NCBI GenBank assembly: GCA_023415815.1
Contig: JAEZJL010000444.1
Location: 1-6,813, forward strand
Source of the DNA: Bacillota bacterium
Lineage (GTDB): Bacteria > Bacillota > Clostridia > Acetivibrionales > DTU013
Direction: 5' to 3'
Length of the DNA stretch: 6,813 nucleotides
The position numbers and the translations under genes are program-made. Positions 6,574 to 6,813 of this stretch are shown here, piece by piece (within the stretch, counting starts at the first letter, position 1; every line of letters starts with the position of its first letter). The notes below the pieces were generated by a model that saw only the letters and a list, made by a program, of their open reading frames with translations, was not told the DNA's origin and did no database searches.

Positions 6574-6752
6574 CCTCAAAACGGCGATTTAAGGCACGTT
6601 CCGGCAGGTTTACTTCCTCCTTTAAGGGCTAACAGGATGCCGCCTTGGGATACAGGCGCGCATCCTTTCCCCAAGTACAAACAGGGATAGTTCTATTTTC
6701 TGCAGCAACCAAAGTCGGCTATGAATTTAAATTATTTGAGGAGGTCGAAGAA
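6574..6752 (+). promoter_or_regulatory. Gap between operon and next gene with hairpin and possible SD-masking sequence
   Basis: No gene fits here. The gap holds a 12-bp GC-rich hairpin (6634-6666), an alternative 6-bp pairing CTTGGG (6644-6649) with CCCAAG (6670-6675) that would exclude the upper part of that hairpin, and CCTCCT (6616-6621), which is complementary to AGGAGG (6739-6744) in the ribosome site of the next gene. TGCCGG (6565-6570) and CCGGCA (6601-6606) could pair across the stop codon. No T-box or known riboswitch core was recognised, and no strong promoter is evident. It may be a leader with controlled translation, or simply a terminator followed by a weak promoter. Confidence 0.35.
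6634..6666 (+). terminator. Strong hairpin after the operon, possible terminator or attenuator
   Basis: AGGATGC (6634-6640) pairs with GCATCCT (6660-6666) and CGCCT (6641-6645) with AGGCG (6654-6658), leaving one bulged C (6659) and an 8-base loop. The position 60 bases after the last stop suits a terminator or a 3'-end stabilising stem. The tail is TTCCCC rather than a run of T, so intrinsic termination is doubtful. Confidence 0.4.
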
Positions 6753-6813
6753 ATGGTGAGCAACAACAAACGGGGAGTATTGGAGCTTGGTCCTGGTATA
6801 CGCGAAGGCTGGA
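6753..6813 (+). CDS. Start of a further gene, cut by the window edge; function unknown
   Basis: Twenty codons are visible, reading MVSNNKRGVLELGPGIREGW, after a good ribosome site GAGGAGG (6738-6744) eight bases before the ATG. The GTG directly after the ATG is a possible alternative start but sits less well against the ribosome site. The visible part has no hydrophobic stretch, so it does not look like a signal peptide or transporter start. I do not recognise the family. The 179-base gap suggests it may be a separate or differently controlled unit, but the same orientation makes a related function possible. Confidence 0.6.
   Translation, partial: MVSNNKRGVLELGPGIREGW

Noticed and set aside
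6593..6606. Sigma-54-like promoter (GGCACG...GGCA) after the operon
   Set aside because: The spacing between GG and GC is 9 bases, while sigma-54 promoters need 10, and the TTGC element is not matched.
6614..6625. Minus-strand Shine-Dalgarno-like sequence (TTAAAGGAGGAA read on the minus strand)
   Set aside because: No ATG, GTG or TTG follows at a usable distance on that strand, so it does not mark a gene start there.

Overview
The window holds one tightly packed plus-strand operon of five genes (323-6573), an untranslated stretch upstream (1-322), a 179-bp gap downstream (6574-6752), and the first 20 codons of a further plus-strand gene cut by the window edge (6753-6813). The strong purine-rich Shine-Dalgarno (SD) sequences before every gene, one TTG start, moderate GC content and the large number of iron-sulfur cysteines suggest an anaerobic Firmicute, probably a Clostridia-type fermenter, syntroph or sulfate reducer. 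This is an inference from style; no RNA or ribosomal marker is present to fix it.

Layout. (1) 323-2002: flavoprotein of the succinate dehydrogenase/fumarate reductase flavoprotein family. (2) 2022-2759: SdhB/FrdB-type iron-sulfur protein with a [2Fe-2S] domain and two four-cysteine [4Fe-4S] motifs. (3) 2796-4277: FAD-linked oxidase of the GlcD/vanillyl-alcohol-oxidase superfamily. (4) 4279-5367: ferredoxin-like protein with two CCG domains, the GlcF/GlpC/HdrD type. (5) 5395-6573: enolase-superfamily enzyme of the mandelate racemase/muconate lactonizing type. Gaps between genes are 19, 36, 1 and 27 bases, so co-transcription is very likely.

How they may work together (inference). Genes 1+2 form a fumarate-reductase-like pair and genes 3+4 a glycolate/lactate-dehydrogenase-like pair. 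Genes 1, 2 and 4 also recall the parts of thiol:fumarate reductase and of type-E succinate:quinone reductases, where a CCG protein replaces the usual membrane anchor. No gene has a signal peptide or membrane segment, so the machinery looks cytoplasmic or peripheral. The enolase-type enzyme could dehydrate, epimerise or cycloisomerise a carboxylic acid that one flavoprotein then oxidises or reduces. The best guess is an anaerobic catabolic cassette for an unidentified organic acid.

Several key positions depart from the families: the substrate histidine of the QFHP motif in gene 1 is isoleucine, the third cluster of gene 2 has a fourth cysteine, the FAD loops of gene 3 are unusual, one cysteine of the first CCG motif of gene 4 is aspartate, and the third metal-ligand position of gene 5 appears to be cysteine. 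Together they argue against a standard fumarate reductase, glycolate oxidase or muconate cycloisomerase. The substrate cannot be read from the sequence.
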